A stretch of 64,000 nt of DNA from Variovorax sp. PBL-H6 (GTDB lineage: Bacteria > Pseudomonadota > Gammaproteobacteria > Burkholderiales > Burkholderiaceae_C), in NCBI RefSeq assembly GCF_901827155.1, contig NZ_LR594659.1, forward strand, positions 372,001-436,000, written 5' to 3'. Both the position numbers and the translations under genes were made by a program. The notes under the pieces were generated by a model. The model worked only from the letters and a program-made list of their open reading frames with translations. It had not been told where the DNA came from and searched no databases. Shown one piece after another: positions 40,795-48,653 of the stretch (its first letter is position 1; every line of letters begins with the position of its first letter).

Positions 40795-40948
40795 CGGGAG
40801 GGCTGGGCGCGAAGCGTCGGAAGGCGCAGATTAGCAAAGTCGAAGCCAGTGCGACTACGGGTTGTCGCTATGCACGCCCCACGATGACGCGCCACTAAAC
40901 TGGCGCGCCGCCGTTCTCCTGGCGTTGCTTCAAGAAGAAAGAACCACG

Positions 40949-41395
40949 ATGAATCGCCTTGCCTCCATGATCCTTGCTGCGGCTGGTGCCGCGCTGTCCC
41001 TGCCCGCGATCGCCCAGTTCGCAAAGCCCGAGGACGCCATCAAGTACCGCCAGAGCGCGATGTTCATGCAGGGATACCACATGAGCCGCCTGGGCGCCAT
41101 GTCCAGTGGCCGCGCGCCCTATGACGCCGCGAGCGCCACGTCGAACGCCGAGATGGTGGCGCAGATCTCGAAGCTGCCGTGGATCGGCTTCGGCGCCGGC
41201 ATGGAGGGCGGCAAGGCCAAGCCGGAGATCTGGAAAGAGCAGCCGAAGTTCGGGGAACTCAGCGACAAACTGGTAAGCGAGACAGGCAAGCTCCTGGTCG
41301 CTTCGAAAGCCGGTAACCTGGATGCACTCAAAACCGCGGTTTCGGCGGTCGGCGAGACCTGCAAGTCCTGCCACGACACCTTCCGCAGCAAGTGA
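40949..41395 (+). CDS. Cytochrome c'
   Basis: Periplasmic four-helix haem protein, implicated in nitric oxide binding or electron transfer. The 148-residue protein has a signal peptide ending AIAQ (residue 23) and one CxxCH at Cys138-Cys141-His142 near the C terminus (GETCKSCHDTFR), exactly where cytochrome c' carries it. It diverges from the cytochrome b gene; a TlpA-like protein is nearby on the opposite strand. Confidence 0.93.
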   Translation: MNRLASMILAAAGAALSLPAIAQFAKPEDAIKYRQSAMFMQGYHMSRLGAMSSGRAPYDAASATSNAEMVAQISKLPWIGFGAGMEGGKAKPEIWKEQPKFGELSDKLVSETGKLLVASKAGNLDALKTAVSAVGETCKSCHDTFRSK

Positions 41396-41437
41396 AGGCA
41401 AAGGCCGTGTTCGAATGACACCACCCCCGGCGCTGGA

Positions 41438-41935
41438 CTACGCTTCGGCGAGCAGCTTCTCGATGAGCCGGTGCAGCTCGGCAAAGTCGGGCTCGCCCAC
41501 ATAGCGCTTAACGATCTCGCCGCGCTTGTTGACGACGTAGGTGGTGGGCGTCAGCTTCACGTCGCCCCAGGCCTGGGCCACCGCACCGGTGTTATCGATT
41601 GCCACCTTGAAAGGCAGCTTGCGCGTCTGGGCGAAGTTCACGACATAACTGGGCGGGTCGTAGCTCATCGCCACCGCCAGGGTGTCGTAGCCTCGGTCCT
41701 TGTACTTGTCGTAGGTGGCGATGACCTTCGGCATCTCGGCCACGCAGGTGACGCAACTGGTGGCCCAGAAATTGACCAGCGTAACCTTGCCCTTCAGATC
41801 TTCCGTGCTCTTCTTGCTCCCGTCGAGCAGCACGAAGCTGGAGGCGGGAGCCGCCGAGACGCCTGTATTCAGGTACACGCCGACGCCAGCAATCAGGGCG
41901 ATTGCGATGGCGGCGACGGGGACAAGCTTTTTCAT
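41438..41935 (-). CDS. TlpA/ResA-like thiol-disulfide oxidoreductase
   Basis: Membrane-anchored periplasmic thioredoxin, the kind that reduces apocytochrome c or protects thiols. The 165-residue protein has a signal anchor (residues 5-22) and the redox site WATSCVTC (Cys61, Cys64), plus the cis-Pro segment LTPTTYVV. It converges with the cytochrome c' gene by 42 bases, which fits a role in haem attachment, but this is context only. Confidence 0.92.
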   Translation of the reverse strand: MKKLVPVAAIAIALIAGVGVYLNTGVSAAPASSFVLLDGSKKSTEDLKGKVTLVNFWATSCVTCVAEMPKVIATYDKYKDRGYDTLAVAMSYDPPSYVVNFAQTRKLPFKVAIDNTGAVAQAWGDVKLTPTTYVVNKRGEIVKRYVGEPDFAELHRLIEKLLAEA

Positions 41936-42068
41936 GGGCGAGAAGATAGATGGGCGGACGTCATTTTAGTTCCGGCAGCCATGCCGCGCGCGCCCACCTG
42001 AGGGCGCCTTTGCCTTCCTCCCGGAAGGCGGCTTGATAATCGTTGCTTCCGATGCCGTGCCGCTGCCG

Positions 42069-42614
42069 ATGCCGATGCCGTTCCGTTCTCGATTGCCGCC
42101 CCTCGTCCTGCTCGCCGCTGCCCTCGGCGCCTGCAGCCCGGTCTTCAACTGGCGCGAAGTCCCGATCGCGGATGACGGGCTGGTCGCGCTGCTGCCCTGC
42201 AAGCCCGACCGCGCGACCCGCAACCTGCCGCTGGGTAGCGGCAGCACATCGATCGCCGTGGACATGACCGGCTGCGAGGCCGGCGGCGCCACCTTCGCGG
42301 TGGCCCATGCCACCGCTGAGGACGCGGGCCAGGCCGAAAGCTGGATGCGCGCCTGGCGCATCGCCACCCGCAACCAGCTGGCCGGCGCGACGGTGGCTGA
42401 AGTCCCTGCCACGCTGCCGCGCGCCACCACCTCCCCGGCGCCAGTGCGCCTCGAGGTGCGGCAAGAGGGCGCTGGAGACCTTGCGTCCACTCGGATGCTC
42501 TGGTTTGCCCAGCAACGGGGCGGCAAGACGGCGCTTTACCAAGCCACCGTGCTGGGCAGCCCCACGTCGGCAGATGCGGCGACCGTCTTTTTCGAGGGCC
42601 TGCGGCTCCCATGA
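42069..42614 (+). CDS. Hypothetical lipoprotein
   Basis: Predicted lipoprotein with a lipobox ALGAC (Cys22), of unknown function. Mature residues include VALLPCKPDRATRNL and an MTGCEAGGATFAVAHA segment that would form beta strands, as in secreted proteins of the DUF-type lipoprotein class. I chose the ATG at 42069 because a signal peptide follows immediately; a TTG at 42033 and an ATG at 42075 are alternatives. Its stop codon overlaps the first tandem repeat (ATGA at 42611-42614). Confidence 0.65.
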   Translation: MPMPFRSRLPPLVLLAAALGACSPVFNWREVPIADDGLVALLPCKPDRATRNLPLGSGSTSIAVDMTGCEAGGATFAVAHATAEDAGQAESWMRAWRIATRNQLAGATVAEVPATLPRATTSPAPVRLEVRQEGAGDLASTRMLWFAQQRGGKTALYQATVLGSPTSADAATVFFEGLRLP

Positions 42615-42797
42615 GCCGCACGGCCGAAGGCGAATAGCACCGCAGCCGAAGGCGAAGGTACTCCAGTGAGCCGCACGGCCGTTCGAAGGCGAATAGCACC
42701 GCAGCCGAAGGCGGAGGTACTCAAGTGAGCCGCACGGCCGCTCCGAAGGCGAATAGCACCGAGCCAGAAGAAGGTCGTCCAGTGACTCGCACGGCCT
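42613..42797 (+). repeat. Tandem repeat array, about 57 bp x 3.2
   Basis: Units start with GAGCCGCACGGCC at 42613, 42668 and 42727, with a partial copy at 42784 (GACTCGCACGGCC), so they are 55, 59 and 57 bases long. Each contains CGAAGGCGAATAGCACCG and ends in GAAGGTACTC or GGAGGTACTC followed by a GTG that begins the next copy. The array fills the space between the lipoprotein stop and the PTS gene. Such GC-rich intergenic repeats occur in Comamonadaceae in my recollection, but I cannot verify the family. The remaining 42798-42936 is AT-richer and has a -10-like CATAAT at 42908-42913. Confidence 0.85.
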
Positions 42798-42940
42798 CAC
42801 TCGACCTGCTGAGGTTGCCGGCTTTCGATGCGGTGTTCCGGGGCGCGCTGGGACTGTCTATGAAATGCTGTTTGTTATCTTATTTCTACTTCCACTGGGC
42901 GCCCCCGCATAATCGACGAACCCGCCGTCAACTCGCATGA
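42725..42940 (+). CDS. Possible small ORF in the repeat array, coupled to the PTS gene
   Basis: A 71-codon frame starts at GTG 42725 with GGAGGT six bases upstream and ends with a TGA that overlaps the ATG of the PTS IIA gene (ATGA at 42937-42940). It begins MSRTA, like the other repeat-encoded frames, and later shows no recognised domain. It could be a real small peptide or a leader that couples translation to the PTS gene. It could also be chance in repetitive DNA. Confidence 0.25.
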   Translation: MSRTAAPKANSTEPEEGRPVTRTASLDLLRLPAFDAVFRGALGLSMKCCLLSYFYFHWAPPHNRRTRRQLA

Positions 42941-43392
42941 ACAGCATCTTCATCATTGCCCATTCGCCGCTCGCCCAGGCGTTGCGGCAGTGCGCTCTGC
43001 ATGTGTTCCCCGACAGCGAACCCTCGATTGCGGCGCTCGACGTGCTGCCCAACGTGTCCCCCGACGAAACCCTCGCGGCGGCACGCATCACCTTGGCCCA
43101 GCTGGAGCGCACGCCTCGCTCGCAGGTGCTGGTGCTGGCCGATGTGTTCGGCGCCACCCCCTGCAACGTGGCGCAGAAGCTGGTCGACGGCGTGCGCTCG
43201 CGTCTGGTGGCCGGCGTCAATCTGCCGATGCTGCTGCGTGCCGTAAGCTACCGCAACGAGCCCCTCGAGACGCTGGTGCAGCGTGCGCTAACCGGTGGCA
43301 CCGCGGGGGTGATGCAGGTGGCCGTGGCGGCACCCCAGAATCAGGCAAGAAGAAAGCACAGTGATCAAGACATCCGTGACCATCAGCAATAA
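42937..43392 (+). CDS. PTS IIA component, mannose/fructose type
   Basis: Phosphoryl-carrier domain of a phosphotransferase system. The 151-residue protein has the active His9 in IIAHSPLAQAL and LADVFGATPCNVAQKL, as in EIIA of the mannose family. No IIB, IIC or IID permease follows, so in this cluster it probably signals rather than imports sugar, as in other betaproteobacteria. It overlaps the HPr gene by 32 bases. First gene of IIA-HPr-EI. Confidence 0.92.
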   Translation: MNSIFIIAHSPLAQALRQCALHVFPDSEPSIAALDVLPNVSPDETLAAARITLAQLERTPRSQVLVLADVFGATPCNVAQKLVDGVRSRLVAGVNLPMLLRAVSYRNEPLETLVQRALTGGTAGVMQVAVAAPQNQARRKHSDQDIRDHQQ

Positions 43393-43630
43393 GCTGGGTC
43401 TGCATGCACGGGCCTCGGCCAAACTCACCAAGCTCGCAGGCAGCTATCCATGCGAGGTCTGGCTCGCACGCGGCGACCGGCGGGTCAATGCCAAGAGCAT
43501 CATGGGCGTGATGATGCTGGCCGCGGGAATCGGGGTGACGGTCGAGATCGAGACCGATGGCGAGCGGGAGCAGGAAGCGATGGATGCGATCGTCGCGTTG
43601 ATGAACGACAAGTTCGGAGAAGGCGAATGA
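43361..43630 (+). CDS. ptsH: Phosphocarrier protein HPr
   Basis: Small phosphotransfer protein between enzyme I and IIA. The 89-residue product has His15 in NKLGLHARAS, the enzyme I phosphorylation site, and Ser46 in VNAKSIMGVMMLAAG, the site used by HPr kinase. The GTG at 43361 overlaps the IIA gene and its stop overlaps the enzyme I start (ATGA). HPr kinase is not in this window. Confidence 0.95.
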   Translation: MIKTSVTISNKLGLHARASAKLTKLAGSYPCEVWLARGDRRVNAKSIMGVMMLAAGIGVTVEIETDGEREQEAMDAIVALMNDKFGEGE

Positions 43631-45435
43631 CTTTTGCCGTCCATGGGCTGCCCGTGGCCCGTGGCATTGCGATCGGACGCGCCGTGCTCGTGGTCTCGAG
43701 CCGCCTGGACGTTGCCCACTACTTCATCAAGCCGGAAGAGGTCGAGACGGAGATCGATCGCGTGCGCATCGCGCGCAACGCGGTCGCCGAGGAACTGCAG
43801 AAGCTGCAGGCCAGCGTGGCCTTGATGGGCCCCAACGACGCGCCCCATGAACTCGCTGCGCTGCTCGAGGTGCACCTGATGCTGCTGCAGGACGAGGTGC
43901 TGACCGGCGGCGTCAAGCACTGGATTGTCGAGCGTCTCTACAACGCCGAGTGGGCGCTGACCACCCAGTTGGAGGTGGTCGCGCGCCAATTCGACGAGAT
44001 GGAGGACGAGTACCTGCGCGAGCGCAAGGCCGACCTCGAGCAGGTGGTCGAGCGCCTGCTGCACCGCATGAAGGGCACCGCCGCGGTGCTGGCTCCCACG
44101 CCGCCGCGGCGCAAGCGCACCGCCGATGACGAGGACAGCGACCCGACCGCCCGCGACGCCATCGATGCTCCCCTGGTGCTGATCGCCCACGACCTTTCCC
44201 CGGCCGACATGCTGCAGTTCAAGAAGAGCGTGTTCGCCGGCTTCGTTACCGACGTGGGCGGACGCACCTCGCACACCGCGATCGTCGCCCGCAGCATGGA
44301 CATCCCGGCCGTGGTCGGGGCGCGCAGCGCCAGCCAGCTGGTGCGGCAGGACGACTGGGTCATCATCGACGGCGATGCCGGCGTGGTGATCGTCGATCCC
44401 TCGCCGATCATCCTGGCCGAATACGGATTCAAGCAACGCCAGGGCGACCTCGAGCGTGGCCGGCTGGCGCGCCTGCGCCACAAGCCGGCCGTCACGCTGG
44501 ACGGCCAGAAGGTCGACCTGCTGGCCAACATCGAGATGCCCGAGGACACGATCGGCGCGGTGAAGGCTGGCGCGGTCGGCGTTGGCCTGTTCCGCAGCGA
44601 GTTCCTCTTCATGGGCCGCGAGGCCCAGCGCATGACGCGCCTGCCCGACGAGGAAGAGCAGTACCAGGCCTACCGGCGCGCCATCGAGGGCATGCAGGGC
44701 ATGCCGGTCACCATCCGCACCATCGACGTCGGCGCCGACAAGCCGCTCGACGGCAAGATGATGCGCGACGACGAGTCCCACCTCAACCCGGCGCTCGGCC
44801 TTCGCGCGATCCGCTGGAGCCTGGCCGACCCTGCAATGTTCCTGACCCAGATCCGCGCGATCCTGCGCGCGGCGGCCCATGGCGAGATCCACCTGCTGAT
44901 CCCCATGCTTGCGCACGCCAGCGAGATCCGTCAGACGCTGGCGCTGATCGACTTTGCACGCGCCGAGCTCGACAACCGCGGTGTCGTGCATGGCAAAGTC
45001 AAGCTGGGCGCAATGATCGAGGTTCCGGCCGCGGCGCTCACCCTCAAGATCTTCCTCAAGCATTTCGACTTCCTGTCGATCGGCACCAACGACCTGATCC
45101 AGTACACCCTGGCCATCGATCGCGCCGACGAATCCGTGGCTCATCTCTACGACCCTGCCCACCCGGCCGTGCTGCGCCTGGTGGCCGAGACCATTGCCGA
45201 GTGCCGACGCCAGGGCAAGGGGGTGAGTGTTTGCGGCGAGATGGCGGGCGACGTCGCCTTCACGCGCCTGTTGCTGGGCATGGGCCTGCGCAGCTTCTCG
45301 ATGCACCCTTCGCAAATTCTGGCGGTCAAGCAGGAGGTGCTGCGCGCGGACACGAGCAAATTGCAGGCGTGGACGCAGCAGGTGCTCGAGGCCGACGACC
45401 CGGCCAGCCTGATAGCGCTCGCCGCGCCGCAATAA
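43627..45435 (+). CDS. ptsI: Phosphoenolpyruvate-protein phosphotransferase (PTS enzyme I)
   Basis: Starts the PTS cascade by autophosphorylation from PEP. The 602-residue protein has His216 in GGRTSHTAIVARSMDIP, DGDAGVVIVDP, RSEFLFM and the C-terminal PEP/pyruvate-domain motifs LGLRAIRWSL and SIGTNDLIQYTLAIDR with the catalytic Cys in VCGEMAGD. A charged stretch (PPRRKRTADDEDSD, about residues 158-175) separates the HPr-binding helices from the phosphohistidine domain and is longer than in the Escherichia coli enzyme. Last gene of the cluster. Confidence 0.96.
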   Translation: MTFAVHGLPVARGIAIGRAVLVVSSRLDVAHYFIKPEEVETEIDRVRIARNAVAEELQKLQASVALMGPNDAPHELAALLEVHLMLLQDEVLTGGVKHWIVERLYNAEWALTTQLEVVARQFDEMEDEYLRERKADLEQVVERLLHRMKGTAAVLAPTPPRRKRTADDEDSDPTARDAIDAPLVLIAHDLSPADMLQFKKSVFAGFVTDVGGRTSHTAIVARSMDIPAVVGARSASQLVRQDDWVIIDGDAGVVIVDPSPIILAEYGFKQRQGDLERGRLARLRHKPAVTLDGQKVDLLANIEMPEDTIGAVKAGAVGVGLFRSEFLFMGREAQRMTRLPDEEEQYQAYRRAIEGMQGMPVTIRTIDVGADKPLDGKMMRDDESHLNPALGLRAIRWSLADPAMFLTQIRAILRAAAHGEIHLLIPMLAHASEIRQTLALIDFARAELDNRGVVHGKVKLGAMIEVPAAALTLKIFLKHFDFLSIGTNDLIQYTLAIDRADESVAHLYDPAHPAVLRLVAETIAECRRQGKGVSVCGEMAGDVAFTRLLLGMGLRSFSMHPSQILAVKQEVLRADTSKLQAWTQQVLEADDPASLIALAAPQ

Positions 45436-45537
45436 AACGAAACACGCCGAAACTGCCACGAAAGGACTTCGAGGCGGCCGGATTGCACCATCGAGTCTCC
45501 CCTGATCGATCCCGATCGCACTGGAAGGAAGACTCTC

Positions 45538-46002
45538 ATGAAACCCTGGTTCAAACGCTCTCTCTTTGGTTTTGCCGGCGCGGCGCTGGTTGCCAGTAGC
45601 CTTGCCGGTTGCTCCAGCCATCGCCACGGTTGGGGCGGCGGCTCCGAGCAGGACCGCGCCGAGTTCCGCGCCCGCATGGTCGAGCGTGTCGGCAGCAAGC
45701 TGGAGCTCGATGCCACGCAGAAACAGAAGCTCAATGTGCTCGCCGAGAAGATCCAGGCCCAGCGCCAGGCGCTGCGCGGCGGCGGCGATCCGCGCGCGGA
45801 ATTCCGCGCCTTGTTCGCCGGGGCCAAGCTCGATCAGGAGCGGGCGAAGAAGCTGGTCGGGGACAAGACGGCTGCAATCCAGGCCGGCAGCCCGGAGGTG
45901 ATTGCGGCGGCAGCCGACTTCTTCGACAACCTGAATCCCACCCAGCAGCAGAGGGTGCGCGAGTTCATGGAGCGCGGCCGTCGCTGGGGCCACCGTGGCT
46001 GA
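45538..46002 (+). CDS. Spy/CpxP-like periplasmic lipoprotein
   Basis: Predicted envelope stress chaperone of the Spy/CpxP family. The 154-residue protein has a lipobox SLAGC (Cys25), a His/Gly patch SSHRHGWGGG, and then long amphipathic helices with the family-like LDATQKQKLNVLAEK and LNPTQQQRVREFMERG (two LTPxQ-type motifs). It lies upstream of a response regulator/sensor kinase pair, as cpxP does with cpxRA, although a DUF4260 gene comes between. The His-rich patch might bind metal; this is speculation. Confidence 0.82.
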   Translation: MKPWFKRSLFGFAGAALVASSLAGCSSHRHGWGGGSEQDRAEFRARMVERVGSKLELDATQKQKLNVLAEKIQAQRQALRGGGDPRAEFRALFAGAKLDQERAKKLVGDKTAAIQAGSPEVIAAAADFFDNLNPTQQQRVREFMERGRRWGHRG

Positions 46003-46060
46003 TCTTTCCGCACCACTGCTTCCGGTCGAGAGGCGCTCGAACCCGCCGCGGTCGCGGCCG

Positions 46061-46468
46061 ATGTCGGACACGCACAGCACGCCATCCGGCGCAGCGCAGG
46101 GCGGCGTGCGCATCCTGCTGCGGCTCGAAGGCCTGGTCGTGCTCGCAGCAGCGGTGGCCGCCTACGTGCACCTCGGCGCAAGCTGGGCCGCCTTCGCCAT
46201 GCTGTTCCTGCTGCCTGACCTGAGCTTCCTCGGCTATCTCGCCAGCTCTCGAATGGGCGCCGCCGCTTACAACGCGGCGCACTCGTACATCGGCCCGGTC
46301 GTCTTGCTGGGCCTGGGCCTGATCAGCGGCACGCCGGCCGTGGTGGCGCTCGGCCTGGTCTGGAGTGCGCACATCGGCCTGGACCATGCCTTGGGCTATG
46401 GCCTCAAGTACGGAAGCGAGTTCGGTCTTACCCATCTCGGCCGCGTCGGCCCCACAGATCCATGGTGA
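46061..46468 (+). CDS. DUF4260 family membrane protein
   Basis: Small membrane protein of unknown function. The 135-residue product has about four hydrophobic segments and the family pattern LFLLPDLSFLGYLASSRMGAAAYNAAHSY followed by GLDHALGYGLKY. I chose the ATG at 46061. A GTG at 45995 in the same frame overlaps the end of the Spy-like gene and would add 22 residues; neither has a strong ribosome binding site. Confidence 0.78.
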   Translation: MSDTHSTPSGAAQGGVRILLRLEGLVVLAAAVAAYVHLGASWAAFAMLFLLPDLSFLGYLASSRMGAAAYNAAHSYIGPVVLLGLGLISGTPAVVALGLVWSAHIGLDHALGYGLKYGSEFGLTHLGRVGPTDPW

Positions 46469-46583
46469 GCACCGCGCCGCATGACGGATTCCGCCGGCCA
46501 CGCGCAAGGCGGGTCTTCGCGCTGAGATGGCGGCCGGCCTGATCGCCAGCCTGCTCTTCGCCCGTAGGCACAATCCCCATCGC

Positions 46584-47270
46584 ATGCCCCGCATCCTGCT
46601 GATCGACGACGACGAGCACCTGGCCGCGCCGCTGGCGAGCTACTTTGCGCGCTTCGACTGCGTGCTCGAGAGCGCGCAGCGGCCCAGCGAGGGCTTGGCC
46701 AAGCTGCGGGCCCAGGCCTACGACTGCGCCATCCTCGACGTCATGCTGCCCGAGATGGACGGCTTTGCCCTGTGCCGCGAGATCCGCAAGGACAGTGACA
46801 TCCCCATCGTGATGCTGACCGCCCGCGGCGACGTCATGGACCGGGTGGTCGGCCTCGAGCTCGGCGCCGACGATTACCTGCCCAAGCCCTTCGAGCCGCG
46901 CGAACTCGTGGCGCGGGTGCAGACCATCCTGCGCCGCCAGCGCGCAGTGCCGGCCGTGGCGCCTGCCCAGCGCCGGGTCTTCGAAGGCCTCTCGATCGAC
47001 CTCGACCGGCGGGAGGTGCTGCGCCAGGGCGAGCGCGTGGAGCTGACCGGCACCGAGTTCGAACTGCTCGCCCTCCTGGCCGACCCGCCAGGCAAGGTGT
47101 GGAGTCGTGACGACATCCTCAACCGGCTGCGCGGCCACGAGGCCGAGCTCTACACCCGCGCCGTCGACATCGTGGTGAGCCGCCTGCGCAAGAAGCTGGA
47201 GCCGCTGGACTGCATCAAGACCCTGCGCAACGCAGGCTACATGCTCGCGGTCGGCAAGAGCGATCCGTGA
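46584..47270 (+). CDS. OmpR-family response regulator
   Basis: Transcription factor of a two-component system. Residues 1-120 form the receiver domain with DDDE near residue 10, the phosphoacceptor Asp52 in AILDVMLPEMDGF, and Lys in YLPKPFEPRELVARV. Residues 135-225 are the winged-helix DNA-binding domain (VELTGTEFELLALL, VDIVVSRLRKKL). The stop overlaps the kinase GTG by four bases. An in-frame start at 46527 would add 19 residues; I prefer 46584, where the receiver strand begins (MPRILLIDDDE). Confidence 0.95.
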   Translation: MPRILLIDDDEHLAAPLASYFARFDCVLESAQRPSEGLAKLRAQAYDCAILDVMLPEMDGFALCREIRKDSDIPIVMLTARGDVMDRVVGLELGADDYLPKPFEPRELVARVQTILRRQRAVPAVAPAQRRVFEGLSIDLDRREVLRQGERVELTGTEFELLALLADPPGKVWSRDDILNRLRGHEAELYTRAVDIVVSRLRKKLEPLDCIKTLRNAGYMLAVGKSDP

Positions 47271-48562
47271 ACCGGCGCCCGCATTCGCCCCGCCACTGGC
47301 GCCGACGCTGGCGGCATTCGCTGCGCCTGCGGCTGATCACCGTCTTTGTCCTGCTCGCCATGGCGATGGCGGCGGTGTTCCTGGGCGGCATGCAGCGCGC
47401 CTTCTCCAACGGCTGGCGCGAGGCGGCGCAGCCACTGGTGGGCGACTACATGGACCGGCTGGTCGCCGAGCTCGGCTCGCCGCCCGATGTAGCGCGTGCC
47501 GAGGCGCTGGTCACGCGGCTGCCGATCTCGATCCGCATCGAGGGGCCGGTGGTCAACTGGGACTCGCATCCGCAGCGCCGCTGGCGCAACTTCGGCCCAG
47601 GCCGAGGCGACTGGCTCACGCGCAGCACCACGGACGGGCATCGCATCAGCTTCGGGCTCGGCACGCTGCCGTGGCAGCGCGAGCCGCACGGCATCGGCTG
47701 GATCACGCTGGCCCTGCTGCTTGCACTCATCGTGCTCGCCTATGCCTACGTGCGCCGCCTGCTGCGCCCGCTCGACGATATCCGCGACGGCGCCGAGCGC
47801 TTCGGCCGCGGCGCCTTCGACCAGCCGATTCCGCTGCGCCGGCACGATGAGCTGGGCGACCTGGCGCAGCGCATCAACACCATGGCGCATGACATCCAGG
47901 GCATGCTCGATGCCAAGCGCGCGCTGCTGCTCGCGCTGAGCCACGAGCTGCGCTCCCCGCTCACGCGCGCCCGCCTCAACGCCGAGTTGCTGCCCGCCAC
48001 GCCGGAGGGCGAGACGGAGCGCGCGGCACTCCTGCGTGACCTGGCCGAGATGCGCGACCTGATCAGCGACCTGCTCGAAAGCGAGCGCCTCGCCAGCCCG
48101 CATGTGGCGCTTCAGCGCGAGCCGGTCGACCTGGCGGCGCTGGTGCGCGATGTCGTGGCCGAGCATCCCGAGGGCGGGTGCGTCGTGCTCGACATCGCAG
48201 AAGACCTGCCCGCGCTCGCGGTCGACCGCCTGCGCATCCGTCTGCTGGTGCGCAACCTGCTCGAGAACGCGTTGCGCTACGGCGTCGATGCGCCCGAGCC
48301 GCCGCGCATTGCGCTGCGCGTGGCGGAGCGGAGCGGCATCGAGCTCGAGGTGCGCGACTTCGGCCCTGGCGTCGATGCCGCTCAGCTGGAGCACTTGACC
48401 GAGCCCTTCTACCGCACCGACAGCGCACGCCAGCGCGCGACCGGCGGCGTTGGGCTCGGCATGTACCTCTGCCGCCTCGTGGCTCAGGCGCATGGCGGCT
48501 CCCTGATGGTGCGCAACGCCCAGCCCGGTCTGGCGGTCAGCGTCGTGCTGCCTGGCGCCTGA
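47267..48562 (+). CDS. Sensor histidine kinase, CpxA/EnvZ type
   Basis: Inner-membrane sensor partner of the adjacent regulator. The 431-residue protein has two membrane helices (about 22-42 and 144-162) with a periplasmic domain of about 100 residues, a HAMP domain (RRLLRPLDDIRDGAERF), the phosphoacceptor His226 in LALSHELRSPLTRARL, and the ATPase domain with N-box NLLENALRYG, DFGPGVD and GGVGLGMYLCR. It starts with GTG overlapping the regulator stop. With the Spy-like gene upstream it suggests envelope-stress or metal sensing. Confidence 0.93.
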   Translation: MNRRPHSPRHWRRRWRHSLRLRLITVFVLLAMAMAAVFLGGMQRAFSNGWREAAQPLVGDYMDRLVAELGSPPDVARAEALVTRLPISIRIEGPVVNWDSHPQRRWRNFGPGRGDWLTRSTTDGHRISFGLGTLPWQREPHGIGWITLALLLALIVLAYAYVRRLLRPLDDIRDGAERFGRGAFDQPIPLRRHDELGDLAQRINTMAHDIQGMLDAKRALLLALSHELRSPLTRARLNAELLPATPEGETERAALLRDLAEMRDLISDLLESERLASPHVALQREPVDLAALVRDVVAEHPEGGCVVLDIAEDLPALAVDRLRIRLLVRNLLENALRYGVDAPEPPRIALRVAERSGIELEVRDFGPGVDAAQLEHLTEPFYRTDSARQRATGGVGLGMYLCRLVAQAHGGSLMVRNAQPGLAVSVVLPGA

Positions 48563-48653
48563 ACCAGCACGCACCTTGTCGCCTGTGCTACCGCCGTGTC
48601 GTCCGGCCGGGGCTACGATCCTTCCCCGAACATCGCAGGCAGGAGACAAACCC

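Noticed and set aside
41961..42800. Minus-strand frame across the tandem repeats with repeated CGAIRLR-like peptide
   Set aside because: The repeated peptide only reflects the DNA repeats read backwards; no start signal or family similarity supports it.
43444..46113. 889-codon minus-strand frame opposite ptsI and the Spy-like gene
   Set aside because: It covers three well-supported genes on the other strand and has no motif of its own.
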